Shown piece by piece: positions 26,056 through 34,883 of a stretch of 64,000 nt of DNA (its first letter is position 1; every line of letters begins with the position of its first letter). A program made the position numbers and the translations under genes. Source of the DNA: Oscillospiraceae bacterium (GTDB lineage: Bacteria > Bacillota > Clostridia > Oscillospirales > Ruminococcaceae); NCBI GenBank assembly GCA_017828975.1, contig JAGAJN010000023.1, forward strand, positions 46,899 to 110,898, given 5' to 3'. The notes beneath the pieces were generated by a model. It saw only the letters and a program-made list of their open reading frames with translations, did no database searches and was not told the origin of the DNA.

Positions 26056-27204
26056 TTGATAACATTCTATTATTTACAGGTGAATATCATCGGGATCATC
26101 ATTACGGTAATTCTGATGACAAATAAAAATGTTTCTTCGGGAAAAACCAAGGAAAGGCGTGTTTTCAACCTGCTTGTCAGGCTGACCGCCGCCGAGCTTG
26201 TGCTGGATTCTGCCGTCTGGCTGATGAGGGGTGCGGAGTTTACGGGTGCATTCTGGCTGGACAATGCGTTTTGCCTTGCCTATTACATAATTTACTGTAT
26301 GATACCGTTTTTGTGGATGTATTACACGGCGGTGTATTTCCATGTGGAATATTTTCTGGACGGGCGGCTGAAGATCCCCGTTGTTCTGCCCTATGTGATC
26401 TCTGCGGCTTGCACGGCGCTTAGCTTCAAGACGCATTGGATATTCTATGTGGACGAAAGTGTGTACAATTACAGCGGACCGATGGCGTGGGTAATGAATG
26501 TGGTATCAATGATATATCTTGCAGCGGCGGCAATTGTTGCGCTGGCTATGATAAAGCGTTTCCACACCAAGTCAGAAAAGCTGCAGTGCCTGTCAATGCT
26601 TTCATTTTTGGTGCTGCCCATAACTGCGCTGATAATTCAGTATTTGTTCTACGGCACGTCTACGCTGTGGATAAGTGTAGTGCTTTCGCTGCTGCTGGTA
26701 TTTGTTAATGTACAGGACACTCAAATATCTGCGGACAGTCTGACGGGGCTTAACAACAGATACCGTTTTGACAAATATCTGGCAAAGCTTGCTGCGGAAA
26801 ACAACTCTTCCGACAGATATGCCCTGCTGATGATAGATGTTGACAGGTTCAAGGCGATAAATGATACCTACGGTCACATCAAGGGCGACAGGGCGTTGGT
26901 CTGCGTTTCGGATATTCTCAAAAAATCCTGCCATAATACGGACGCTTTTGTGGCAAGATACGGCGGAGATGAATTTGCCGTTATTTGCAGATATGAAAAT
27001 GCAGCGGTAATGGTCGAGCGAATCGAAAGCGGCGTTGAAAGCTTCAATGCGGCAAAAAGCGAGGTGTTCTCCCTGTCCCTCAGTATCGGCATAACGGAAT
27101 TTGGCGGCGGTGGGGAAGAAGCGGCGGAAAGCTTTATCCTCAGAGCCGACCAGGATATGTACAGCAAAAAACAGGCGAAAAAGGCTGTCCGTCAGACGGT
27201 TTGA
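26056..27204 (+). CDS. Membrane-bound diguanylate cyclase (GGDEF)
   Basis: 382 aa from a TTG at 26056 with GGGGGGA 5 nt upstream; an ATG at 26035 has no ribosome site. Seven hydrophobic segments in the first 220 residues form a sensor-like membrane domain. The C-terminal GGDEF domain is complete: LTGLNNRYRFDKYL, MIDVDRFKAINDTYGH, and RYGGDEF (GGDEF at 303-307). It should make cyclic di-GMP from two GTP. The RxxD inhibitory site reads HNTD, so the usual product-inhibition Arg is missing. There is a 26-nt gap to the GH25 gene. Confidence 0.9.
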   Translation: MITFYYLQVNIIGIIITVILMTNKNVSSGKTKERRVFNLLVRLTAAELVLDSAVWLMRGAEFTGAFWLDNAFCLAYYIIYCMIPFLWMYYTAVYFHVEYFLDGRLKIPVVLPYVISAACTALSFKTHWIFYVDESVYNYSGPMAWVMNVVSMIYLAAAAIVALAMIKRFHTKSEKLQCLSMLSFLVLPITALIIQYLFYGTSTLWISVVLSLLLVFVNVQDTQISADSLTGLNNRYRFDKYLAKLAAENNSSDRYALLMIDVDRFKAINDTYGHIKGDRALVCVSDILKKSCHNTDAFVARYGGDEFAVICRYENAAVMVERIESGVESFNAAKSEVFSLSLSIGITEFGGGGEEAAESFILRADQDMYSKKQAKKAVRQTV

Positions 27205-27230
27205 CAATTTTTCAAGGAATGGTAAAATAA

Positions 27231-28181
27231 GTGGCTTTTAAAATAAAGGAATGGCTCAAAAAGCCGAAAAATATCTTTCTGATAGTTCAGACGGCGGCAA
27301 TAATTGCGCTGGGGATAATTCTCGGCGTTGTAATGTCACGGCTGAACAGTCTGGAGGAAAGGGCGGTGGCTGTCAGCGCACAGCTTCATGCTATGGAGGA
27401 CAGCGTTATTTCCCCCGAAAATGCGGTCAGCTTCAATGACGGCGCAATGGGCGATGTGTGGCTTTCAAGGCTCACCGATGTTCCCGAAAATCCCTATAAA
27501 AGCGAGCTTTTCAAGCTGGAAAACGGCATAATGAGCTACAATGACGAGGAGCTTGGCATATCTTCCAGAGCAGGCATTGACGTGTCCTATTTTCAGGGGT
27601 ATATTGACTGGGAGAAGGTCAAGGCGAGCGGGATAGAGTTCGTTATGCTGCGTATCGGCTACCGTGGCTACGAGTCGGGCAAGCTTAATATGGACGAGCG
27701 TTTTGCGGAATATATCGAGGGCGCAGAAGATGCGGGGCTGCACGTCGGAGTGTACTTCTTCTCTCAGGCTGTCCACCCCGAGGAGGCGTTGGAGGAAGCG
27801 AAGTTCGTTGCAGAAATTCTTGATGGATATAAGATCGCATACCCCGTTGTTTACGACTGGGAGATGATAGGTACCAGCGAAGCCCGCACCGACGAGGTTT
27901 CTCCCGAGGTACTCAATCAATGCTGCGTGGCGTTCTGCGACTATATCAGGCAGTCGGGCTATACGGCGATGATATACGCAAACCGTCGGACTGCGCTTAT
28001 GAAGATGAATATGAGCCGCCTTAAAGAGTATGATTTCTGGCTGGCGGAATACAGGGACGAGCCAAGCTATCCCTACATATTTACCATGTGGCAGTATGCC
28101 AGCGACGGAAAAATCGACGGAATTGAAACGGAAGTTGACATGAATATTTCTTTTATTGATTATGCAAAAAGCGGAATGTAA
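27231..28181 (+). CDS. Membrane-anchored GH25 muramidase (lysozyme)
   Basis: 316 aa, GTG start with AAGGAATGG upstream. An N-terminal TM anchor (about 15-38) and a short coiled-coil-like linker precede the GH25 barrel. The barrel has GIDVSYFQGYIDWEKVK with the first catalytic-site Asp, IGYRGYESG, GVYFFSQA, and PVVYDWEM carrying the DxE pair; it ends with WQYASDGKIDGIET. It cleaves the beta-1,4 bond between MurNAc and GlcNAc in peptidoglycan. Placement behind a cyclic di-GMP synthase gene suggests co-expression. It is likely anchored outside the membrane. Confidence 0.92.
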   Translation: MAFKIKEWLKKPKNIFLIVQTAAIIALGIILGVVMSRLNSLEERAVAVSAQLHAMEDSVISPENAVSFNDGAMGDVWLSRLTDVPENPYKSELFKLENGIMSYNDEELGISSRAGIDVSYFQGYIDWEKVKASGIEFVMLRIGYRGYESGKLNMDERFAEYIEGAEDAGLHVGVYFFSQAVHPEEALEEAKFVAEILDGYKIAYPVVYDWEMIGTSEARTDEVSPEVLNQCCVAFCDYIRQSGYTAMIYANRRTALMKMNMSRLKEYDFWLAEYRDEPSYPYIFTMWQYASDGKIDGIETEVDMNISFIDYAKSGM

Positions 28182-28202
28182 ATAAACAAGGAGGCAAACT
28201 AA

Positions 28203-28658
28203 ATGACAAACAAAATTGAAGAGCTTCAGGAGGATATTGGCATTAATTTAGATGCTATGATCCCGACCGAATATGATAAAGCGTGGATATTCTATGAACT
28301 TGGTCCGGGAGTTGCACCATCATATTGGTTTTGCTACATTGATTCAGCAACAAAAAATGTCATTCCTATGGATGGTCTTGAGGATAGAAAGGATATTATT
28401 GTAAGTGACGTTACAGAATATAAAAATCATCGTTCTGCCACAATAATTGATATTCAACAGCTTCAGAAGGAATACGTTTCAACTTTCGATAAATGTTGGT
28501 TTGGGATAACATATCAGCTTAATGGGGATGGAACATTTGACATTTCATTTTCATACGAAAAACCGTCAGGATGCCTTAAAGAAAGACGAGAAAAGTGGTG
28601 TATGGAGCATCTTGGCTGTATGCCACCCAAAATTACAGTTGATATGTTAAGAAAATGA
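28203..28658 (+). CDS. YezG-like (DUF600) immunity-type protein
   Basis: 151 aa, cytoplasmic, no signal. The AMIPTEYDKAWIFYEL start and the later FGITYQLNGDGTFDISFSYE resemble the DUF600/YezG family, whose founder is the antitoxin of the YeeF-type toxin in Bacillus. No toxin gene is visible on either side, so this is an orphan copy. The gene is clearly more AT-rich than its neighbours, consistent with transfer. AGGAGG precedes the ATG; the gap to the GH25 gene is 21 nt. The family call is by pattern only. Confidence 0.6.
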   Translation: MTNKIEELQEDIGINLDAMIPTEYDKAWIFYELGPGVAPSYWFCYIDSATKNVIPMDGLEDRKDIIVSDVTEYKNHRSATIIDIQQLQKEYVSTFDKCWFGITYQLNGDGTFDISFSYEKPSGCLKERREKWCMEHLGCMPPKITVDMLRK

Positions 28659-28751
28659 GGGTATGAAAAATAAACTGTGTAAATGAATTTCCCACAATAA
28701 GCTGCTGCCAAAGAAGCACCCAAACACAAGCCGAAGAATAACATAGTGAAA

Positions 28752-28789
28752 AGACTGTTGCATCGAACGCTGCAACAGTCTCTTTTGTT
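28752..28789 (+). terminator. Terminator after the YezG-like gene
   Basis: Perfect 11-bp stem AGACTGTTGCA / TGCAACAGTCT with an 8-nt loop, followed by CTTTTGTTT. The DNA between the gene stop at 28658 and this hairpin shows no gene. Confidence 0.88.
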
Positions 28790-28844
28790 TCGGAAGAATG
28801 TTATAAAAGATCGGCAAATAGCTATATATTTATGCCAAATAACG

Positions 28845-28853
28845 TGATATAAT
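28845..28853 (+). promoter_or_regulatory. Extended -10 promoter of the AraC-ABC exporter operon
   Basis: TGATATAAT (extended -10, TGn-TATAAT) with only a weak -35 (TATATT) 17 nt upstream. Confidence 0.5.
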
Positions 28854-28883
28854 AATGATACAACAATAGAAGGAGGGAGATAT

Positions 28884-29777
28884 ATGGCGGAAGATTACCA
28901 TTATGACACACCCGACATAAACGATGACGGCTCGGAAAAGGTTCATTACGATAACCCCGATTTTCAGCTGTTCTGCCGACGGAATTTTAACCCCGCAAAC
29001 AGCTGCTTCCCCGGAATGACCATTCACTGGCACAGCGACCTTGAATTCATTTACGTTTTCGAGGGGGAAACAAGCTATCAGCTCAACGGCAGACGTGTTC
29101 TTATGAAGGCGGGGGAGGGGATTTTCGTGAACTCAAATCAGCTGCATCTTATAGTTTCCGAAAATTCCGACTGTCGGCTTTACTGCATTATTTTCCACCC
29201 GACCATACTTTGTTCGTCGAAGTATATCGAGGAAAAATTCGTTGCGCCCATAATTACGGACGAAAGCATACCTTATCTGATGCTCAGCGCAACTGTTGAC
29301 TGGCAGAATGAAATTTTGCAGTATCAGCGGAAATTATACGAACTGTCCGTGTCTGAAAACCGTGAGCCGGAAATGATGCAGACACTGTTTGCGCTATGGA
29401 CGGTTTTGTATAAAAATCTTGACCTGTCCGAAAATAGGGAACGGTATGACGGCAGCCTGAATATTGTCCGCCGTATGCTTCGGTTTGTCCACGACAATTA
29501 CAAGCAGAAGATAACCCTGAACGACCTGTGCAGAGCGGGCGGCGTGGGAAAGACCTGCTGTTCGGAGCTTTTTCGGAAATATGTAAGCTGTTCCGCAATA
29601 GAATATGTCATTAACTACCGCATCACAAAAAGCGTTGAACTGCTGCTGAACACCGATATGTCAGTCACCGAAATTGCCCTTGAATCGGGCTTTTCGGGCG
29701 GAAGCTTTTATGCGGAAACATTTCGGAAGAAGCTGGGCATTTCACCGCAGGAGTTCAGAAAAAAGGGGAAAATATGA
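28884..29777 (+). CDS. AraC-family transcriptional regulator
   Basis: 297 aa. The N-terminal cupin sensor (about 30-140) has TIHWHSDLEFIYVFEGET and GEGIFVNSNQLH with paired His. The C-terminal has two helix-turn-helix units (KITLNDLCRAGGVGKTCC; VTEIALESGFSGGSFYAETF). The tail KLGISPQEFRK is the family signature. The ligand is likely a small sugar or drug-like molecule (family inference). GGAGGGAG precedes the ATG. Its stop overlaps the first ABC gene (ATGA), so the regulator is the first gene of the exporter operon and may control itself. Confidence 0.9.
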   Translation: MAEDYHYDTPDINDDGSEKVHYDNPDFQLFCRRNFNPANSCFPGMTIHWHSDLEFIYVFEGETSYQLNGRRVLMKAGEGIFVNSNQLHLIVSENSDCRLYCIIFHPTILCSSKYIEEKFVAPIITDESIPYLMLSATVDWQNEILQYQRKLYELSVSENREPEMMQTLFALWTVLYKNLDLSENRERYDGSLNIVRRMLRFVHDNYKQKITLNDLCRAGGVGKTCCSELFRKYVSCSAIEYVINYRITKSVELLLNTDMSVTEIALESGFSGGSFYAETFRKKLGISPQEFRKKGKI

Positions 29778-30562
29778 GCTATTTATATGTAATGAAAACT
29801 CAGCTGATACGCAGCTTTACCTACCGTTTTGACGTTTATGGAAACATCATCATGCAGACCATAATTATGGTGACGACGGCGTTTTTCTGGAAAGCGCTGT
29901 TCGGCAGCGGCAGCTTCGGCAACGGTATGACCGCCGACAAAATGCTTACCTACACCATAATTTCCTCGGCAATGTCGGTGCTGTTTACCACGGGCGTCGA
30001 GCGAAGGATACAGAGAAGCGTTCAGCAGGGCAGCATTTCCGTCGAGATGATACACCCGATAAACGTGTTCGGCGTGTATTTTGCGGAGGATATGGGAACG
30101 ATAGCAGCACTGCTTTTTCAGAATCTGCTGCCAATAATAATCATCGGAAGTCTGGTGATAAAGGTGCCCATGATAGTTTCCGTTTCGGCGATACCTATGT
30201 TTGCCGCAAGCCTTGTCCTGTCAATGGGAATAAACTGGCTGCTCGCCGCAATTTTCGGAATGTGGGCTTTTACCGCCGTTGAAATGGACGCACTTATCCA
30301 GGTGAAAAAGCATCTTCTCAGACTGCTTTCGGGCAGCATTATCCCAATTTGGTTTTTCCCCGACAGCCTTCGGGCGGTGCTGGAAGCTTTGCCGTTTGTA
30401 TACATTTATCAGCTGCCTTTGGACATTTACGTGGGGAGCGCATCGACCGAGGATATTCTCCGCAGAATGGTCATTCAGGTAATATGGTTTGCAGTGCTGG
30501 GGACAGCTTTCTTTATCCTTCAAAGGCGTGTTCTCGGAAAAGTTATGGTGCAGGGAGGTTAA
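29774..30562 (+). CDS. ABC-2-type exporter permease subunit 1
   Basis: 262 aa, six hydrophobic segments. It begins MKTQLIRSFTYRFDVYGNII, typical of the ABC-2 family group that works with a DUF990-type partner. The C-terminal part has the VYIYQLPLDIYVG element seen in these proteins. It overlaps the AraC gene by 4 nt and is followed after 3 nt by the second permease. Together with the next two genes it would form an export pump with two different permeases and one ATPase. The substrate is unknown. Confidence 0.85.
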   Translation: MSYLYVMKTQLIRSFTYRFDVYGNIIMQTIIMVTTAFFWKALFGSGSFGNGMTADKMLTYTIISSAMSVLFTTGVERRIQRSVQQGSISVEMIHPINVFGVYFAEDMGTIAALLFQNLLPIIIIGSLVIKVPMIVSVSAIPMFAASLVLSMGINWLLAAIFGMWAFTAVEMDALIQVKKHLLRLLSGSIIPIWFFPDSLRAVLEALPFVYIYQLPLDIYVGSASTEDILRRMVIQVIWFAVLGTAFFILQRRVLGKVMVQGG

Positions 30563-30565
30563 GCT

Positions 30566-31390
30566 GTGAAAAAGTTACTTGATACTTTGGGACATTATCT
30601 TGATGTTACCCTTTGCAATATAAAGCTTGCGCTGATGGTAATTATAGAATATCCCGCAAGCATCGCAGGCTGGCTTATCTCAAACCCAATTCAGTTCATT
30701 GTTGGATTTGCCACGATAAAATTTGTGGTGGCGCAGTTCGGTGAGATAAACGGGTGGAATTACGGACAGCTGGCGTTTTTGTACGGACTTTCAGTTATCT
30801 CACACGCCGTTTCCATGATGTTTTTTGTTCAGGGCTGGTTTATGGGTTACAGCGTTATTGAGGGGGATTTTGACCGCTATCTGACAAGACCGCTGGGAGT
30901 TCTCTATCAGTTCTTCTTTACGACCTTCAACATTTTCGGAATAACCGACCTTATCCCCGGAATAGTGGTGTTCATCTACGGCTGCATTGAAACGGGATTT
31001 CGGTTTACGCTCGGAAATGCTGTCGGAATACTCGTTATGATAATCGGTGCGGCGTTTATCCGTGGGGGGATTTACATAATGCTGGGTTCGACCTCGTTCT
31101 GGACAAAAAGCGCCAACGATTTCGGACAGTATACTCAGGAAATTTTCGACAAATCCACAATGTATCCCATTTCCATGTACCCCGAATCTTTGCAGTTTAT
31201 TCTGACCTATCTGATACCCATAGGCTGGGTGTCCTTCTATCCTGTTTCGGGGCTGATGGGCATTGAAACGGCAGTTGGTATCGGTTCGGGAAATGTGTGG
31301 ATAACCTTCGCCGTGGGAATTATTGTAATGCTGGCGGCGGGGCTGATGTTCAGGATAGGTTTAAGGCGATATGAGAGTGCGGGAAATTGA
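30566..31390 (+). CDS. ABC-2-type exporter permease subunit 2 (DUF990-like)
   Basis: 274 aa, GTG start with GGGAGG upstream. Six hydrophobic segments. Family-like stretches are DFDRYLTRPLGVLYQ and TMYPISMYPESLQFILTYLIPIGWVSFYP. The latter is typical of PF06182 permeases of antibiotic or viologen exporters. The stop lies 14 nt before the ATPase ATG. Confidence 0.85.
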   Translation: MKKLLDTLGHYLDVTLCNIKLALMVIIEYPASIAGWLISNPIQFIVGFATIKFVVAQFGEINGWNYGQLAFLYGLSVISHAVSMMFFVQGWFMGYSVIEGDFDRYLTRPLGVLYQFFFTTFNIFGITDLIPGIVVFIYGCIETGFRFTLGNAVGILVMIIGAAFIRGGIYIMLGSTSFWTKSANDFGQYTQEIFDKSTMYPISMYPESLQFILTYLIPIGWVSFYPVSGLMGIETAVGIGSGNVWITFAVGIIVMLAAGLMFRIGLRRYESAGN

Positions 31391-31404
31391 TTGAGAGGCT
31401 TAAA

Positions 31405-32382
31405 ATGATAAGAGTAAATGATTTACATAAGGAATATCACGTTGTGAAAAAGGGTCAGGGACTCAGCGGTGCGGTAAAGGGGCTTTTTAAGTCGGAAAAG
31501 CTGACCGTAAATGCCGTAAACGGGCTGAATTTCCACATTAATGAGGGCGAGATAGTGGGCTTTATCGGTCCGAACGGTTCGGGAAAAAGCACCACTATCA
31601 AGATGATGACGGGAATCCTCACTCCCACAAGCGGCGAAGTCCTAATAAACGGACAGAACATCACCAAGCACCGAAAAGAGGCGGTTCGGGACATCGGCGT
31701 CGTGTTCGGTCAGCGGACGCAGCTTAACTGGGATCTGCGGCTTGAAGAAAGCTTTGAGCTGCTGCGGCACATTTACAGGATTGACAAAAAGCAGTACAGC
31801 GAAACTCTGGAAGTTATGGACGAAATTCTCGGCATTGGGGAGATACTTTCAAAGCCTGTCCGACAGATGTCGCTGGGACAGCGTATGAAGGGCGATCTGG
31901 CGGCGTCTATGCTCCATTCGCCGAAGGTGCTGTTCCTTGACGAGCCGACTATCGGGCTGGACGTGGGCACGAAATATTCTCTGAGAAAATTCATCAAGGA
32001 GATAAACAGGCTGCGAAAAACCACCGTTATCCTTACGACCCACGATCTTGGGGACATTCAGCAGCTGTGCGAGCGGATAATCATCATCAACAGCGGAGTT
32101 ATTATGGAGGACGGAAATCTGTCCGAGATAGTCGAGCGAATTGCGCCTTACCGCACTTTGAAGGTGGAGTTTTACGACAGTGACATTCCGAAGCACGAGC
32201 GGGCGGAGCTTATCTCCGAGGATAACAATGTGGCGTGTTACAAATTTTTCAAGTCAGAACTGACCGCTGCCGAGCTTATCCGTGACCTGTCCGGGGAAAA
32301 GGCAATAAAGGATATTTCCATTGAAGAAGCGGGCATTGATGATATTATCAGAATAGCTTACGGCATAAAGAATGTTGAATAG
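31405..32382 (+). CDS. ABC exporter ATP-binding protein
   Basis: 325 aa from ATG 31405 (GAGAGG upstream); an in-frame TTG at 31387 overlaps the previous stop. Nucleotide-binding domain: Walker A GPNGSGKST, Q-loop VVFGQRTQLNWD, a signature motif weakly matched as MSLGQRMKGDLA, Walker B VLFLDEP, and H-loop TTHDL. The N-terminal KGLFKSEK insertion is typical of the group with two DUF990-type permeases. The C-terminal 70 residues are a regulatory tail. It powers export with the two preceding permeases. Confidence 0.93.
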   Translation: MIRVNDLHKEYHVVKKGQGLSGAVKGLFKSEKLTVNAVNGLNFHINEGEIVGFIGPNGSGKSTTIKMMTGILTPTSGEVLINGQNITKHRKEAVRDIGVVFGQRTQLNWDLRLEESFELLRHIYRIDKKQYSETLEVMDEILGIGEILSKPVRQMSLGQRMKGDLAASMLHSPKVLFLDEPTIGLDVGTKYSLRKFIKEINRLRKTTVILTTHDLGDIQQLCERIIIINSGVIMEDGNLSEIVERIAPYRTLKVEFYDSDIPKHERAELISEDNNVACYKFFKSELTAAELIRDLSGEKAIKDISIEEAGIDDIIRIAYGIKNVE

Positions 32383-32493
32383 TTAAAAATGCTGCGGGTT
32401 TATTATTCATTGACCTGTGGCATTTTTGTATATTTTCGCTGACGTGACAGATAATAACCGCAAACCACAAAACTCAGAAAGGAATGGTAAACT

Positions 32494-33198
32494 ATGGAAT
32501 TTCTTGATCTTGCGGGGACTGCGCTGCTGTCGGTCATCGTCATATTTATTCTTACAAAGCTTATGGGAAACAAGCAGCTATCCCAGATAAATATGTTTGA
32601 CTACATTATCGGCATTACTATCGGTTCTATCGCCGCCGAAATGGCTACCGAGATCGACGGTGATATGTGGAAACCGCTGACGGCAATGGCGGTCTATGCG
32701 GCGGTTTCCATACTGACCACATTCATCGGGATAAAGTCGGTGAAATTTCGTAAATTTGTCTACGGAAAAACCGTTATCCTGTACGACAACGGCAAGCTTT
32801 TCGGGGACAATCTGCGCAAGGCGGGCATCGACCTGAACGAGTTCCTTATGCAGTGCCGAAATGCGGGATATTTTGACCTGTCCGAGATAAAAACCGCAAT
32901 TCAGGAAACCAACGGTCACATAAGCTTCCTGCCTGCGTCGGACAGCCGTCCCGTTACACCGAAGGACATACACATCAAGACAAAGGAAAGCAGCATTTCC
33001 CCCAATGTCATAATCGACGGAAAGATCATCAGCGAGGCTCTCCGCAACACGGGAAACAACGAGGTGTGGCTGAGAAACAAGCTGTCCGAACACGGCATAA
33101 AGGACGTTGGGGACGTGTTTCTCGGCGTTTGCGTCAACGGCAATGAGCTGCAGGTTTTCCGCCGTGACGGAGGGGGACATAGAGAGGTTTTTGAGTAA
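32494..33198 (+). CDS. DUF421 (YetF-like) membrane protein
   Basis: 234 aa. Three N-terminal TM helices contain LTKLMGNKQLSQINMFDYI and IGITIGSIAAEMA, a DUF421 hallmark. A cytoplasmic alpha/beta domain follows (GKTVILYDNGKL, LRKAGIDLNEFLMQCRNAGY). Bacillus relatives form dimers at the membrane and are linked to spore germination or stress; the exact activity is not known. AAAGGAATGG precedes the ATG. It is a single gene. Confidence 0.88.
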   Translation: MEFLDLAGTALLSVIVIFILTKLMGNKQLSQINMFDYIIGITIGSIAAEMATEIDGDMWKPLTAMAVYAAVSILTTFIGIKSVKFRKFVYGKTVILYDNGKLFGDNLRKAGIDLNEFLMQCRNAGYFDLSEIKTAIQETNGHISFLPASDSRPVTPKDIHIKTKESSISPNVIIDGKIISEALRNTGNNEVWLRNKLSEHGIKDVGDVFLGVCVNGNELQVFRRDGGGHREVFE

Positions 33199-33314
33199 GT
33201 TTCTGACAGAAAAAAGTTGCAAAAATTATATTATGCAAACTGCACAACAACTTTCAACAAGTGTGTTGCTTCAAACGAATTTTTCAATATCTAAATTAAT
33301 TCATTTGAAACTAC

Positions 33315-33343
33315 TAGACAAAACAAAAATATTGGAATATAAT
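33315..33343 (+). promoter_or_regulatory. Promoter of the choice-of-anchor-A protein gene
   Basis: TAGACA, 17-nt spacer, TATAAT. A short hairpin GGTTTC / GAAACC (33371-33389) lies in the leader. The 270-bp gap 33199-33468 holds no other visible feature. Confidence 0.6.
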
Positions 33344-33468
33344 TATTTACAAAGAGTGATGGATTTAAACGGTTTCGTTTATTGAAACCTGACAGCATTG
33401 ACGGATTTGTTCTTGGATATGTCATAATCGGTCGGATTGCACAACATTTTGGGAGCGAGGTGTTTGCC

Positions 33469-34827
33469 GTGGATAAAAACAGAGATATGAAGCGCAGGCT
33501 TATGCTTTCGGTGAGCGCTTTTGCATTTTCGGTCACTATGCTGACCACAGGCGCCCAGGCCGCTCATACAGGTGACGCAGAGCTTACAAACATTATGAAC
33601 ATCGCAGGAAGTGCATATTCATCACAGCTTTCCCAGAATAAAAAGGTAGAAAACGGCGAAGAATCTGCCGAATATGAGGAGTATAAAAAGAAGCTTCAGG
33701 AGGAGATATTCCGTATTGTCGGTTCCAGATATTCTCAGATATTCGGTATGGCTGCGAATTTTGCCGTTTTTGTTGAGGATAATTTTGAGCCTGAGGGTTC
33801 CTACTGTGACGGCAGGATAGCTGTCGGCGGAAATTTCATCAACAGGGCTATCGGCACGGATTATCTTGCGGGAAAATCTGCGGAAAAGACGGGTACTCTC
33901 TCCGGAATTATTGCGGGAAAGGCTATCGGTCTTGACACAAGCAGTTCTGACAGGCTTTATGTTGTCGGCGGGGGAACATTTAATTCAAATGCCGTCGAGA
34001 ATAAGGAAATTTACAGCAACGTAAGCGACTATATAGATTTTGAGGACGAATTTTTGTATTTGAGAGCGTCGGCAACGCTTCTTGCGGAGCTGGGACCTAT
34101 GGACGAGGACGGTTATCCCGCTTCTTCGCCCTACATAAACAATGGCTGGAGCCTTGAATTTGTCGGTGAGGATCCGAATTTGAATGTGTTCACCGTTTCG
34201 GCGGCTGAATTCAACGAGTATGTCCAGTATGCGGGACTTGTGTTTACAGTGCCCAAAAATTCGGCGGTCATACTGAATATCTACGGTTCGGACGACCTTG
34301 ATCTGTCACCGTCCTTCATTAGGTATGCAGGCAAGCAGATCGACCGTACAAACACAGGCGCAGCTGCGAATATTCTCATAAATATCCTCGATGCGGAGAA
34401 TGTTACCACTAACGGCGTTAAGGCTACCATTCTTGCGCCCAATTCCAACATAAAGGCGACTGCTAATCACCATCAGGAGGGTCAGGTGGTTGCTCATTCT
34501 CTGAAGGGTGATCTGAAGATCGGTACAACGCTTTTCTCGCTGGACGCTTCGAGAACCATCGAAAACACTATCTCAAACCGCAGCGGAGTGCATAAGCAGA
34601 ATTCAGACCCGTGGCTTGACAGAGTGAACGCATTTCTCGGAATTGCTCCCGAGCCCGTTCCCGAGCCGGTCAAGGAGGAAGCTCCCGCAGCGGTTGAAGA
34701 AGCTGCGTCCGAGCCCAAGGATTACGGCGGAATGTTTGAGGCGCTTATGGCGGCATTGTCTGCGGCGGCTGTTCTCGGCTTTGCGGAAGACGGTCACAGC
34801 AGAAAGACTTTTGCGCATTACGCATAA
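33469..34827 (+). CDS. Secreted choice-of-anchor-A-type surface protein
   Basis: 452 aa from a GTG at 33469 with GGAGCGAGG upstream; an ATG at 33487 is an alternative. Signal peptide to about AQA-AH. Residues about 90-350 match the choice-of-anchor-A / collagen-binding-like domain: FAVFVEDNFEPEGSYCDGRI, AVGGNFINRAIG, and later KATILAPNSNIKATANHHQEGQ plus GQVVAHSL. These domains often sit in surface adhesins. The C-terminus is Pro/Glu/Ala-rich, then a weakly hydrophobic Ala-rich end instead of LPXTG. Anchoring is therefore unclear. The binding partner is unknown. Confidence 0.75.
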   Translation: MDKNRDMKRRLMLSVSAFAFSVTMLTTGAQAAHTGDAELTNIMNIAGSAYSSQLSQNKKVENGEESAEYEEYKKKLQEEIFRIVGSRYSQIFGMAANFAVFVEDNFEPEGSYCDGRIAVGGNFINRAIGTDYLAGKSAEKTGTLSGIIAGKAIGLDTSSSDRLYVVGGGTFNSNAVENKEIYSNVSDYIDFEDEFLYLRASATLLAELGPMDEDGYPASSPYINNGWSLEFVGEDPNLNVFTVSAAEFNEYVQYAGLVFTVPKNSAVILNIYGSDDLDLSPSFIRYAGKQIDRTNTGAAANILINILDAENVTTNGVKATILAPNSNIKATANHHQEGQVVAHSLKGDLKIGTTLFSLDASRTIENTISNRSGVHKQNSDPWLDRVNAFLGIAPEPVPEPVKEEAPAAVEEAASEPKDYGGMFEALMAALSAAAVLGFAEDGHSRKTFAHYA

Positions 34828-34832
34828 AAATC

Positions 34833-34861
34833 AGCGTCGGAGCATTGCTTCGGCGCTTTTT
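34833..34861 (+). terminator. Terminator after the choice-of-anchor-A gene
   Basis: AGCGTCGGAGCA / TGCTTCGGCGCT stem (two G.T pairs), then TTTTT. Confidence 0.7.
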
Positions 34862-34883
34862 CTTGGGATTTTACGGAGGACAT

